Assembly: GCA_963921935.1 (NCBI GenBank) | Contig: OY998175.1 | Span: 224,022,517 to 224,086,516, forward strand | Source of the DNA: Galeruca laticollis | Lineage: Eukaryota > Arthropoda > Insecta > Coleoptera > Chrysomelidae | Length of the DNA: 64,000 nucleotides | Direction: 5' to 3' | Shown here: piece by piece, positions 22,204 to 32,273 of the stretch | How positions within the stretch are numbered: the stretch's first letter is position 1 | Layout: the number at the start of each line of letters is the position of its first letter | Translations under genes and position numbers: made by a program | The notes under the pieces: generated by a model | The model's database searches: none | Told to the model about the DNA's origin: nothing | What the model saw: only the letters and a program-made list of their open reading frames with translations

Positions 22204-22610
22204 TGAAGCAGAAATAAAATTGCACTCTTACTAGCACAAACTGAAATGGTCCGACCCTGCTACATATCATTATATTTGTAATCGTTTCTGTCAGCCCAGA
22301 GTTTTAGTGATCACTCTGTCATCAACTCATCGGCGAATTGGTGCAGGCTGTAACCAATATGTCATTACATCTTGATATCGATTTCATATTTGTCACTATT
22401 GTCGCTGGGTATGTTATGAATCAAACGTTTTTGATCATCGTATGATACAAAATGAGCGCCTACCTATAGTGTAAATAGGTACTTATTAGTTTGTTTTTGT
22501 TCTATATTTTATGGGTATTGGGTTTATTAAGCTATTGCATTAGCTTCTATCACGGGCCTTGAGCGTGGAGACCGAATCCAGAAATCCCGTAACGTAAATA
22601 ACCTGACACG
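22204..22610. other. Non-coding stretch before a minisatellite
   Basis: No recognisable coding sequence; ends where the 40-bp array starts. Confidence 0.35.
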
Positions 22611-22990
22611 ATACGAGGACTGTCCAGTAAATTTTAATACCCATATGCTTATACAAGGACTGTCCAATGAATTTTGATTTTTTTATGATGATAAGAGGAC
22701 TGTCCAATAAATTTCAATTTTTTTATACTTATACGAGAACTGCCCAATAAATGTTGATACTTTTATGACTATACAGGGGCTGTCCAATAAATTTTGATTA
22801 TTTTATGATGATACGAGGACTGTTCACTACATTTTGATTCTTTTATACTTATACGAGGACTGTCCAATAAAATTCGATTATTTCATACTTATACGAGGAC
22901 TGCCCAATAAATAATGATACTTGTATGATTATACAAGGACTGTCCAATGATTTTTGATTATTTTATGCTGATACGAGGACTGTGAAAGTG
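22611..22990. repeat. 40-bp tandem minisatellite, about nine units
   Basis: The core ATACGAGGACTGTCCAATAA or a close variant starts at 22611, 22651, 22691, 22731, 22771, 22811, 22851, 22891, 22931 and 22971, an exact 40-bp period with no indels. Units differ mainly in the last third (TATGATGATAC, TATACTTATAC, TATGACTATAC). The subtypes recur in similar order, which suggests a higher-order arrangement of three to four units. No spacers separate the repeats, so this is not CRISPR-like. Confidence 0.95.
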
Positions 22991-24150
22991 AAACTTCTAA
23001 TGCTGAAAAAAGAGCTAAAAATAAAAAGAAATTGTGAATGTCAAAGTGTAAAACTCTATGCAATAGCTTTACCGCGGCAATCTCCGAGTGTCACACGTCT
23101 TTTTTTATCTCCCTTGTGATTTTTACTGTAGATATAAGGGATATGAGGTTGAAATAAATTTGCTGATTAACTTATACATACATGTCTCTCGAGATAGTGG
23201 TATATTTGAAAGTAATTCATATATCATCTTATTGCTTCAGTAAGTATTTCCATATCGGTCAGAAACTTCAGTTCAGAACTTGGATGTCATTCGAATATAG
23301 TGTAAAAATTTACTCATAAGACGTTAACTGTTTGATTACATCTGATTTGTGTGATAATTCCAGGTGTTTTGGCTTTGTAGATCAACATCTGCAGGGGTAC
23401 TATGGTACTATTATTGTTTAAAATCATTTAAATAATTTCTAATATGTAAGAATGGCTGTAGTGTTTTTTGTTGAGAATTTTGGTTATGTTGGAATTGAGC
23501 ATTTGCCCCTTGACAGATACGTGTTGGATCGCTGCGTTTATTCTTCGTTTCGCACTGGGAAAAGTCGAGATCTCTGTCTAGCATTTGCCGTTTTAATAGA
23601 TAACTCATTATGCTAACATACAGATTTCCTCTCTGATGTGCTCGTAGATGACATGTGAACTTTTATTGTTAATATTTTTGTGTTTACTCGACTTTTGTTC
23701 GATGTCTTAAGCAGATTGTGGTTCTATGATCTGTGGTTGATACGTATTCCTGTCAGCTGGATTGCTATTGGTTGGAAAACTTACTCGAGTTTGCGTTGTA
23801 GGAAGAAGTTGAGATGCAGGTGTTATTGGCGCATCCTTGACTTTTGACCTTCTTTCTGATCTGAACTCAAAGATGTCTACATGATTGTCAGTAAGTTCAT
23901 AATTTATATGTGGTATTTGAAACCATCCCAGCTGGGGGCATTAATAAGAACTGCGTAAATTTATTCGGGAAGCTGTTGGTGGCTATATTTTTTGGATATT
24001 GGACGTTTTTGGAAAACACGCTATCTGACTCTTTTGAAGAGATTTTTGACTGAAATCATGTCGTCTTTTGGATTTGGGAACTTACTTTTGATCCTCGTTT
24101 TAACGAGACGATTGTTGAAGTTTCGAGGGAATGTTAGGCCCTCAACTAGA
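22991..24150. other. Non-coding stretch; unrecognised minus-strand open frame
   Basis: A minus-strand frame at 23608-23411 (65 codons, Gln/Asn-rich) has no clear family motif. Upstream minus-strand codons to 24120 show scattered open segments but no domain I can name. Confidence 0.25.
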
Positions 24151-24262
24151 GAGGGTTACCGTTTTTCCTGGAGGGTTACCGTTTTCCTTGATGGTTACCG
24201 TTTTTCATGAAGGGTTACCGTTTTACCTGGAAGGTTACCGTTTTTCCTGGAGGAGTACTTTT
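24151..24262. repeat. 20-bp tandem repeat, five units
   Basis: GGTTACCGTTTTTCCTGGAG and variants recur every 20 bp from 24151 (starts near 24151, 24171, 24191, 24211 and 24231). An open frame running into it shows GYRFSWR repeats, a by-product. Confidence 0.9.
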
Positions 24263-25010
24263 TTTCTTGGGTACTTTACCATTTGGTTCTGCCTGGACCG
24301 GGTTGATGAGGCGACCACCGTTCTTCCCGACGAGAAGATAAGGGGATTATATGGGTGGATTTAATTATTTATTTATATATTTTCTTGTTATGTAATATAT
24401 GTTTTTTTAAGCTTATCATGTTGAATCATATCTAACCTGAGTTATAGTAGATCGCCCTGGTACCAAAGCTATCCCATGAGTAAAGGTTTATATTATATTT
24501 TGCGTTGATTACGTATGTTATATTCTAGTTAAGTGTAAGCACATGTACCTTGATGCTCTGCGTTGCCCAGTTATTTTTCACTTCTTCTTTTATTACCTAA
24601 TAGCTAATTCAATGACTTGACAGATGTTATAATCCAGTCTTTCTTAAATTTTTCATGCTTCTTGCTGAATTGTATCAATTTCTAGAAACATTTCATTTGT
24701 AAAGGAAATTTCAGTATCTGTCATTTATTATTTTTGTTATTCGCCTATTACAGGACAATAAAACACGTTGGTAAGTTTAGAAACCTGTTTTTCTATTGTT
24801 TGCTAGGTTTAGGATAGGACGAACATTTTGGCCGAGCAGAAACCTGGCTGGCGCTCATTTTATTTGATAGCATCCCGTATATCTCATAGCACTCACTCAC
24901 ACTCACAGACTAAGTGAACTGAAGATTCGAAAGTTAGTCACCGGGGACATCTGGACTTATCTGTAGCAGAGAAGGTCGTTACTAGTGAAGCTAGTGACGA
25001 ATTTGAGTGG
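24263..25010. other. Non-coding stretch
   Basis: Nothing recognised. A tract with ACTCACTCACACTCACA lies at about 24890-24907. Confidence 0.3.
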
Positions 25011-25018
25011 TTACAAAA

Positions 25019-25565
25019 CTAAATCGCCCTATAAGAGTGATTGCAAAAGGATTAATCCCAGAATTTGATAATAAAACGATACTTAACTATCTTAAGAATA
25101 GAAAATACCGAATCTTAGATGTAGATAAGATTATAAGGAAAAAACGGCAAAATATGTCATGAATATGGACACACACCAAGATATTACCACAAAATACCAA
25201 GGTGCGTGAAATGTGTTGAAGAACACTTCACAAAATATTGCGTTAAACCAAAAAATATACTATGTACTTGCGTTAACTGCAAAGAGCAACATCCAGCTAA
25301 TTACAGAGGAAGCGAAATCGTTAAAATACTGCAGAAGTATGGAAAGACGCTACAAAAAAAGAGAAAAACTGTTCAAACGAATTACACTGAACAACAATCA
25401 CAAAGGAACGATGATAAACCATCAACATCACATCAGAACAGACAAGCGACAATAGCACAAGGAAATAAAACCCAACATACCTGGAATAGCATAGTTAAAA
25501 GGAATGCTGCACCACAAAAGTGTAACAATAGCACTAACAGCATAGAAGGCATGCTATCGAAATGA
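25019..25565 (+). pseudogene. Jockey-type gag (PRE_C2HC plus zinc knuckles)
   Basis: Codons from 25019 give RPIRVIAKGLIPEFDNKTI and YLKNRKYRILDV, the PRE_C2HC-type domain of Jockey-group ORF1. After a shift at about 25150 come a CHEYGHTPRYYHK knuckle (last Cys lost), then RCVKCVEEHFTKYC and CVNCKEQHPANYRGSE (final Cys now Ser). The C-terminal tail to 25565 is Gln/Asn/Thr-rich. ORF1 of this group binds RNA as a gag-like chaperone. No endonuclease or RT follows. Confidence 0.8.
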
Positions 25566-25957
25566 AACATAGCGTCTCTACGGCTTACCATCATGAGCCA
25601 ATAGGGCGTTGTGATGAATTGCATAGAATTTTTAATTCTTATGTCAGACATCTTATAGGTGAGACGTAAAATGATTGGTGCGAGTATGTGAGAATCTCTA
25701 CTTTTTGCTACAATACTACGACTAATACGCAGCATGGCTACACACCCATTGAGTTAGTGTATGGGAGGAAGTCTAACTTGTCAGAGAACCTCAACACGGG
25801 ATTAGAGCTACGTTAGGACTTTGAAGCTTATCGCAATTAGCTCAAACAGAAACTGCAATACTCATATCAGCGAGCTAGGGAATTTTTAATGAAATACAAA
25901 ATAATGAGAAAAAATCAACAAACAGTCTCTCCTACAGACTTTGAATACGAACAGTAA
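25562..25957 (+). pseudogene. Gypsy integrase core fragment
   Basis: Codons with two frame changes give VSTAYHHEPIGRCDELHR (usual TAYHPQTNGQVER; the catalytic Glu region), then DWCEYV and CYNTTTNTQHGYTPIELVYGR. This is the C-terminal part of a Gypsy integrase catalytic core. It begins immediately at the end of the Jockey gag piece, so one inserted next to or was fused to the other. Confidence 0.75.
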
Positions 25958-26626
25958 TTGAATTGTTTATTCTAATTACTTGTTCAGACTTTTGGAATGA
26001 TTACTATAACCTTAGTTCGTCTTGCACTTCAACCTTGATATGGTTGGGATCACACAAGTGTATTCACTACAGACCTACAAGACATCCTTATACCGTTAGT
26101 TTGTAATGGCGGGGAACGAAAAAATTGCTATGTAAGATACTGCAAATGTTATTTTTTCGAGTGGAAAATTGCAAGGAGAAGAATTGGGGTTACCATTTAT
26201 AAAAATTGTCAATGACGTTACTGCCCTAAAATGAGAAAAGGGAAAATTGCGCTTTTTGTTAGAGTAAGGGAAACCTATTGAGCAGTAGACTGTATGGATA
26301 TCTTAGGTTGCGATATAGCTCATTCTCTCATTGCGCATCGATAGTCCAGCATGAAGGACCACTCGGAAAACCCGAGAATAAATAAAAGATGTTGAATCAT
26401 TAAGATTTGAATAAACAAATTATGACAATACAACTTAACAGCTTAAGCAGTTTCACTAAAAAGTTGAGCCATTTGGCAATCGCTCGGTTTGCACTAGATT
26501 CGGGCATCTTTTTCACTGAATTACCGGCACTATTAGTTAGAGTTACTAATCAAAATACAATTACTAATATTCGTCCCGAATTAATATGGTTACAATAACT
26601 TGCAAAATACCGGAAGGATAGGTAAT
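25958..26626. other. Degraded 3' region of the Gypsy remnant, unassigned
   Basis: Possibly the sequence between integrase and the LTR at 26641. A 63-codon frame at 26407-26598 shows no recognisable domain. Confidence 0.3.
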
Positions 26627-26640
26627 AAATAAAAGAGGCA
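26627..26640 (+). other. Candidate polypurine tract
   Basis: AAATAAAAGAGGCA lies directly before TGTTATTAAATCGG at 26641, the position expected for second-strand priming before a Gypsy 3' LTR. Confidence 0.4.
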
Positions 26641-26990
26641 TGTTATTAAATCGGCGTTTGTGGTAGTTCCAATAGCGACACGGACAGTACAAGTATCACA
26701 GTTATACTGACTAGGGCGGGGGATTGAAAACGTGTCTAGGACTAGAGAGCGAAGTGGCGAATAGTTGACTGTTAGTGGGACCAGCTTTATAAATAGAGGC
26801 GCCTGTGGAAATTGATTTATACAAATTTCTCCACTTTAATTGAACAAAATTAACCACCTCTTCGACTATTTTGTCGCAACTACTTCCATTACAATGAATG
26901 TATTCCTTTCGTTTTCATCTGAATAAATGTGTATGTATATTCACTTATTACTTGAACTTCTTTGAGGCAATAAAAAAAATAATCTAGATA
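26641..26990 (+). repeat. Probable Gypsy LTR, 3' end undefined
   Basis: Begins TGTTA after a purine tract. It holds a TATA box (TATAAATA, 26788-26795) inside the context GCTTTATAAATAGAGGCGCC and a polyadenylation signal AATAAA (26932-26937), the U3-R-U5 order of an LTR. It lies 680 bp downstream of the integrase fragment in the same orientation. The right boundary is unclear; TAACA-type ends occur at about 27176-27180 and 27213. No second copy is present in the window. Confidence 0.45.
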
Positions 26991-27455
26991 TGGAAACATT
27001 TTGTTTTTATAATGGATTTGCATCAAGTATAACTGTGGCAATAAAAGCGGCTATAAAATGCATCATAAAAATAGAAACGTCACAGTTTAGACTGTAAAAC
27101 TACGGAATCAAACGTAATACGGTTATGCTATCTCTTTGGATACAATTTATCACATTGATAAAAGTACAGAAAAATAACATAAACCTAATTTTGACTGTTA
27201 CAATACGATGTAACAGTTACACGTAATATGTATGGTGCTAATAAACATACTTTATATAATTATGACGGCTTTAATACAAAGTAAGGAAATGGAAAAGTAT
27301 GAAAATATTATTAGAAGGAAATATTTCACCTCAACAAGGTTGGTTCTCCTTCTCCAAATGAAACTCGTGTGAAAACTTAATACTTATATTAACTATTAAC
27401 AGGAAGTAATATTTCACATTACTTAATACAAAACTATATTTATTCAGTGACAATT
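26991..27455. other. Non-coding stretch between two probable LTRs
   Basis: AT-rich, nothing recognised. Confidence 0.3.
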
Positions 27456-27930
27456 TGTTAGGATATTTTGAAACCGTTAACTTGATTTAAAATGATATTG
27501 AACTGTTTATAGAGAACCGTATTATAAGTAACCCGATGCTTACTAAGGGAATATCGCAATTACTTGAAATTATTAATCGTCGGTGAAGGAAAGGTAAAAT
27601 CGAGCACCTAGTTCTCAAAATTATACAGAGAAGTTAACGGTACTTCGTTTCACGAGGTTCTCGCTCTACTGCCCTCTCTTAGACAAGCGGGGTTGCTAGG
27701 GGAGAAAAAAATTACTTTTCAGTCCCTATCGACTAATGACAAGTACCAGACAGTCTTATCTTTTTGAAATTCTGTATGTAACTCAAGGTTAAGGGAAGTA
27801 AATATCATCTCAAAGCGACACTTCAAATACCTAACACATGCTGGAACAGACATGAGCGGCTCAGGTATTGTTTAGAAGGGGATTCAATCTTTACAATAAA
27901 TATTGTTTATTGAATATACTCCCCCCAACA
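27456..27930 (-). repeat. Candidate BEL/Pao 3' LTR
   Basis: Read on the minus strand, the block begins TGTTGGGGGGAGTATATT at 27930 and can end at CCTAACA at 27456, giving TG...CA ends and about 475 bp. It lies downstream of the BEL integrase C-terminus in the right orientation. No partner LTR was found, so this is inferred from position and terminal sequence only. Confidence 0.4.
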
Positions 27931-28509
27931 AAGTAAAAAGTTGTATTCTTAGTTAATAGGCAAATTGAGAATATAATAAACTTTCCTGTCTTTATTGACA
28001 GACAAAACAAAGAATAAAAGATAAAAATTCAAAAACAGAAATATTAAAAATATTGTGCGAAGGACCAAGAGCAAAAAACTTAGCTTCCCCTACTATACAA
28101 ATAAATTGTAAGAAGAATGAGAAAATGTTGTAAGCATTTTCCATAAATATGTGAGTAGAATTAGTAAAAACTATAACAAAAAAAATGAAAATTACTTTTA
28201 ATTATTAACTAGTCCTCGTATACTTTACATGAAATACAAGACCAAACTTGAGCATATTATACTTACTTATCCTAAAACTCAAATGAAAATTGCCAAGATA
28301 TGATGTCAACAAACAGTGCCCTAAGGCATCAAGTATCTTTCTCTGTATAAAAAAATACAAATAACTTGTTTGCAATGCAACATAAATCATTGCTGAAACA
28401 AAGTAAAGGGATTGAATTGATAACATTGAACAGATGTTTTGAAGTTAAATTCTGAAATTCGAAATATTTGATTATTCCTATTGTAGGATAATACAAATTT
28501 TTACTTAAA

Positions 28510-28905
28510 CATTTTATTTTGAACATCATTACAAGGTAAAGGACATATTTTTGTGATAGTCCTTGCATAAGTACCATTTTTGTTAATATTATAACAGCTC
28601 TGATCTTATTATCTTTACCAGGTAACAACTCTACCACTCTAGCCAAAGGCCACAATAAGGGTGAAGAGTTTTCATCTTTCGATTTAGGTAATCAGTAGAC
28701 CATCTCTTTCAACAATTTTGTTGAATAAAGCTGCACAATTGCCAAAATTTTAATCTATTTACATTGATATTTGAAATGTCTTTTTCCGGGAAAGCAGTGA
28801 GAGCTATACCTATCAGAAAATGACCAGGTGTCAATGGATTGAGATCAGAGGGATCATTTGAAATTTGGTAGAGAAGTCTAGAATTAAGTATTGCCTCTAT
28901 CTGAA
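28510..28905 (-). pseudogene. BEL integrase C-terminal domain
   Basis: Minus-strand codons from about 28900 give EAILNSRLLYQISNDPSDLN then PLTPGHFLIGIALTAFPE, the hallmark BEL/Pao segment after the catalytic Glu (usual EAILNSRPL). Further on, after a frame change, WPLARVVELLPGKDNKIRAV and CPLPC are seen, the C-terminal BEL domain. Two or more frameshifts are present. Confidence 0.85.
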
Positions 28906-29360
28906 CAAGAATATTGTATTAAATGACACGTAATACAATTATGAATTATTCGCTTAATTTCTCTTAACGCATTAAGAGGCCGAAATTTTAATCGAACACT
29001 GGATAAAACATTTTGGGGGCCACTGTGTCCCAAACGAATGTGTTCGGATTTCAGAAAAAGTGAAACAAAATATACCTTAGAGGATAAAATAATTGGGTAC
29101 TTATGATCAAAAGGTATTGGAGCATGTCTAAAACGACCTCCGACTCTAAGAAGACTATTTGAATCTAAGAAAATTTTTAAAGGTAATAAAGACTTGTTTG
29201 AAATTTGTTTTAAATTTGACAAAGATTTAATTTCTTGAGAAAAGTAATTTTTTTGAACTTGTTTTATTAAAAATATTAGTGAAGAATCAGTTTCTTCGAC
29301 TGACAACGGGCCTGTCTTCTTGATTTGATTGGATTTTGAATTGTTGACAAATCTAAACAA
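28884..29360 (-). pseudogene. BEL integrase zinc-binding domain
   Basis: LDSNSLLRVGGRFRHAPI is the BEL signature before the zinc domain. H-x3-LGHSG and CITCHL give the HHCC site. The frame ends at 28884 just after CITCHLIQ, and the adjacent sequence belongs to the C-terminal domain, so the D,D region of the catalytic core is missing. Confidence 0.85.
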
Positions 29361-29442
29361 GTACGCTAATTAATCTGTTAAAGGATGATTGTTTGGAAAT
29401 TATTTCTGACCAAAAATCAACAGTTTGAGTAATGATATTTAA

Positions 29443-30132
29443 TTAAACTTTTCTGACTTCGGGTAAAGAAGAAATTTCTTTGAAATTATTGATCTCATTA
29501 AAATTTAAAAACTCATCTGAAAGAAATTCAGATCCCCTAAACCACATTTCTTGAACGTTATCTGAAAGGATCCCTCTAGACAAGGGATCAGCTGGGTTTT
29601 GTTTAGATTTATTATATCTCCAATGAAAACTTTTTGAACCATCCTGTATTTGTGAGACCCTATTGGCAACAAATGTACTCCATTTCGTAGGGTGATCTTT
29701 AATATAGGACAGTGTAACCTGTGAGTCTGACCATAAATTTACTGATTTGAAATTAAATTTGTTGGAAAATATTAATAGAATTCTTTGTGTAAATATTGTC
29801 AATAAGAGCATGCCACACAGCTCTAATCCAGGTATTGTTAATTGATTTTTAATAGGCGCTACCCTAGACTTTGCTGCTATTAAGAAACAGCTCGTAGTAT
29901 TATTTTTATAAATTGATCTGATGTATAAGCAGCAACAATAACATTGTTTCGAACTGTCTGAGAAACCATGTAATTCTAAATAAGCTATTTTTGTGCTTAA
30001 AAATAAATATCTAGGTATTTGTATATTTTTCAATTGACGTAAAATTTCAAGGAATTTGCTCCAGCCAGAAATAATGCTGGAATCAGCTATTTTTTCATCC
30101 CATTTAACTTCAATCGGCCAAATATTTTGCAT
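29443..30132 (-). pseudogene. BEL/Pao RNase H domain
   Basis: A 229-codon open frame. LELHGFSDSSKQCYCCCLY carries the first catalytic Asp in the BEL form (HGFSDAS), LELCGMLLL the Glu motif (usual LELLAA), and VNLWSDSQVTLSYIKDHPTKW the second Asp. NPADPLSRG is the BEL end motif. The domain looks nearly complete. It lies in register between RT and integrase. Confidence 0.88.
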
Positions 30133-31080
30133 TAAAATTTATCCGGCGACAATACATTGGTTGACAATGCCCATAGAATCGTAACATTGAGCAATGGTAG
30201 AAAGAATTTTTCTTTTTGTGATGGCATATTTTTCAACTGTTTCTGGTACTGATATCTGTAAACTGTCTGAGGTTGGGTTCTACTTAATTCCCAAAACCTT
30301 ATGAGTTTTTGTATGAAAATCAAGGTCTATATATTTTTTTGAGTAGAAACCTTTTGTGAAAATTCTTTTGAATTGGTGCAAAATTTATGTGAGGTAAATT
30401 TGTATTTTTGGAGTAACTTAATTAATTCTTCATAGCGGTTCAATAAATCAGATAAAATATCCGTACCGGATATTACATCATCAACATATGTTTGTTTTAA
30501 TAAGGCATTAGAGGCTAATTTGAAATTTTTATTTTTAATGGCTATATCTTTAATGACCCTAGTAGCTAAATACGGTACACATTTTTGCCCAAATGAGACA
30601 CACGTTAATTCTTTGAATTGTAAGGGCTCTGTTGGATTATTTCTCCACAAAATGTTTTGTAGAAAATTTTATCTGGATTTGTTACTATTTGTCAGAACAT
30701 TTTTCCAGGTCAGCTGTTATACCATATTTGTATGTTCTGAATCGCATCAGAAAATCCAATAAGTCATCCTGTACTTGTGGACCTTTAAGTAAACTATCAT
30801 TTAAAGATAAACCGGTATTTGTTTTACATGAAAAATCAAACACCACTCGTAACTTGGCTGTCTCACTTTGTTCCCTTAGGACACAAAGATGAGGTACAAA
30901 ATATTTGAATTCATATCTATCATAATACATTTTCAGCGGTATGTATTTACCATGCCTTGGTTGGACATATTCATCAATGAACTTTTCAATCTTGAGTATC
31001 TTCAAGTAGAAATTATTGATGCCAATGGCTTTATTAGTACAAATTTTGAAAAAAATATTTGGCGCCGACACGTCGGTCAC
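30132..31080 (-). pseudogene. BEL/Pao reverse transcriptase
   Basis: The N-terminal piece (31080-30685) has FVPHLCVLREQSETAKLRVV and FDFSCKTNTGLSLNDSLLKG, BEL RT motifs 1-2, ending in ITADLEK (motif A). The next piece (30650-30327) has LWRNNPTEPL, FGQKCVPYLATR (motif B region) and QTYVDDVISG (motif C, YVDD). Small indels near 30660-30700 and 30325 break the frame. Confidence 0.85.
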
Positions 31081-31777
31081 CGAACAAAATTTTATTCTCT
31101 CGATAATAATCTTTTATTTATGTATAAAAAAATTTAGAACTCTTCTAATAGCTGCCAATTGTAGTATCATAATAGTTAATAAAATGTTTTAATTAGAACA
31201 TTTTAATTACATATGGGTTTTTACTGCATTTATCCATTTTTGACGTTTTAAGGTTATCCACGCAGTGTTCAATGGACTTTCGGAGAAACTATGAAATTTC
31301 AACTGCGTAGTATTTTTATACAGCATATTTGAACAGCCATGAATACAGAAAGATACTTTTGATGACGACATCACAAACATTTAATATCAGTTTTAAAAAA
31401 TGAACATTTAAAAACGCAGATTATACAAAACTACTATAATACTAATTGTGTTTACCACATGTTTACATCACATTGTTTATGTTTTTTCACGGCAGATGGC
31501 ATAAACGTCACCTTTCTCGATCCCTATGGGACCCAACGAAAAACCGAAGTGATTAAACCACGTCGTCAAGCGTATAATCGCTTATATATAACTATGATCA
31601 ATTCGTAATTTCTATTGGCTAATTTTATCATTTACATATAATTTCATATTTTTTTACATCCCTCTGGATATGGTCATTCATGTACCAAGATGATTAGAAA
31701 AATGAATCTATAGTAGTTCGTATTCACAAAAAACACGTCAGACTTTCAGAGCCGAAAAATAATATGCGTATACATAT
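31081..31777. other. Non-coding stretch
   Basis: No BEL gag or protease and no other domain recognised. Confidence 0.35.
31774..31777 (+). other. Target-site duplication ATAT (left)
   Basis: ATAT directly precedes the 5' LTR at 31778 and recurs at 36517-36520 directly after the 3' LTR. Four base pairs is normal for Gypsy-class elements, but the motif is low in complexity. Confidence 0.6.
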
Positions 31778-32247
31778 TATTACGAAACAGCACACTGGTA
31801 TAGTCCCTAAAGCCGACCCTGTCTAAGCCAGGTATAATAGTTAAAATTTTGGCGGATACCCAGTTATAAAAAACTGTTTACGATTGAGACTATCTTATCT
31901 AGAACTGGTTTTTGTGACCAGAGCTATCTAGAAAAGGCCAGAAAAGTTATTTGTGTGTGTAAGCCGCAGTCCGGAATTTACTAGTAAAAATGGCTTTAAT
32001 ATATAAAGTGACTGATCAGGAAGAGTTATAAAGTTGATAATTTGACATCGTGAGATAAACAAATAAATTGGTGAATATAAATTAGTGAACTGTTTATATA
32101 AATTAGTCTAAGTGAATATACTGTATATATAAATTAAGTGTTAGTGATTAGTGAGTTAGTGTTTAAATAAATTAGTAAGTAGCCATACCGAGTGTTTGAA
32201 ATTTATTCCACCCGTTTATTGCGTAAATAAATAACAAAAACATTACA
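31778..32247 (+). repeat. 5' LTR (470 bp)
   Basis: Aligns end to end with 36047-36516 with only substitutions. It starts TATTACGAAAC where the 3' copy has the canonical TGTTACGAAAC, and it ends ACATTACA. Both contain AATAAA signals in the right third. It is separated from the primer site by one base. Confidence 0.93.
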
Positions 32248-32248
32248 T

Positions 32249-32268
32249 TGGTGTCAGGTGTGGGGTAA
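32249..32268 (+). other. Primer-binding site, tRNA-Leu-like
   Basis: TGGTGTCAGGTGTGGGGTAA begins one base after the LTR with the TGG that pairs with tRNA CCA. The TGGTGTCAG start fits leucine tRNA 3' ends as known for several Gypsy elements; the assignment is by memory of the pattern and not by search. Confidence 0.6.
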
Positions 32269-32273
32269 TTTAA

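Larger units (their letters stand above)
27456..31080 (-). mobile_element. BEL/Pao retrotransposon, 5'-truncated and integrase-deleted
   Basis: From right to left come the RT (31080-30327), a connecting piece, RNase H (30132-29443), the integrase zinc domain (29360-28900), then directly the integrase C-terminus (28880-28510) and a candidate LTR. No gag or protease is found to the right of 31080. The families are recognised from BEL/Pao-specific motifs in each domain. Stops, indels and one large deletion make it non-functional. Confidence 0.8.

Noticed and set aside
22611..22990. Regularly spaced repeats reminiscent of a CRISPR array
   Set aside because: Units are contiguous 40-mers without unique spacers, in a eukaryotic transposon-rich context and with no cas-like genes.
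24131..24364. Repeat-containing open frames with GYRFSWR units
   Set aside because: The frame exists in more than one phase because of the 20-bp repeat; no supporting coding features.
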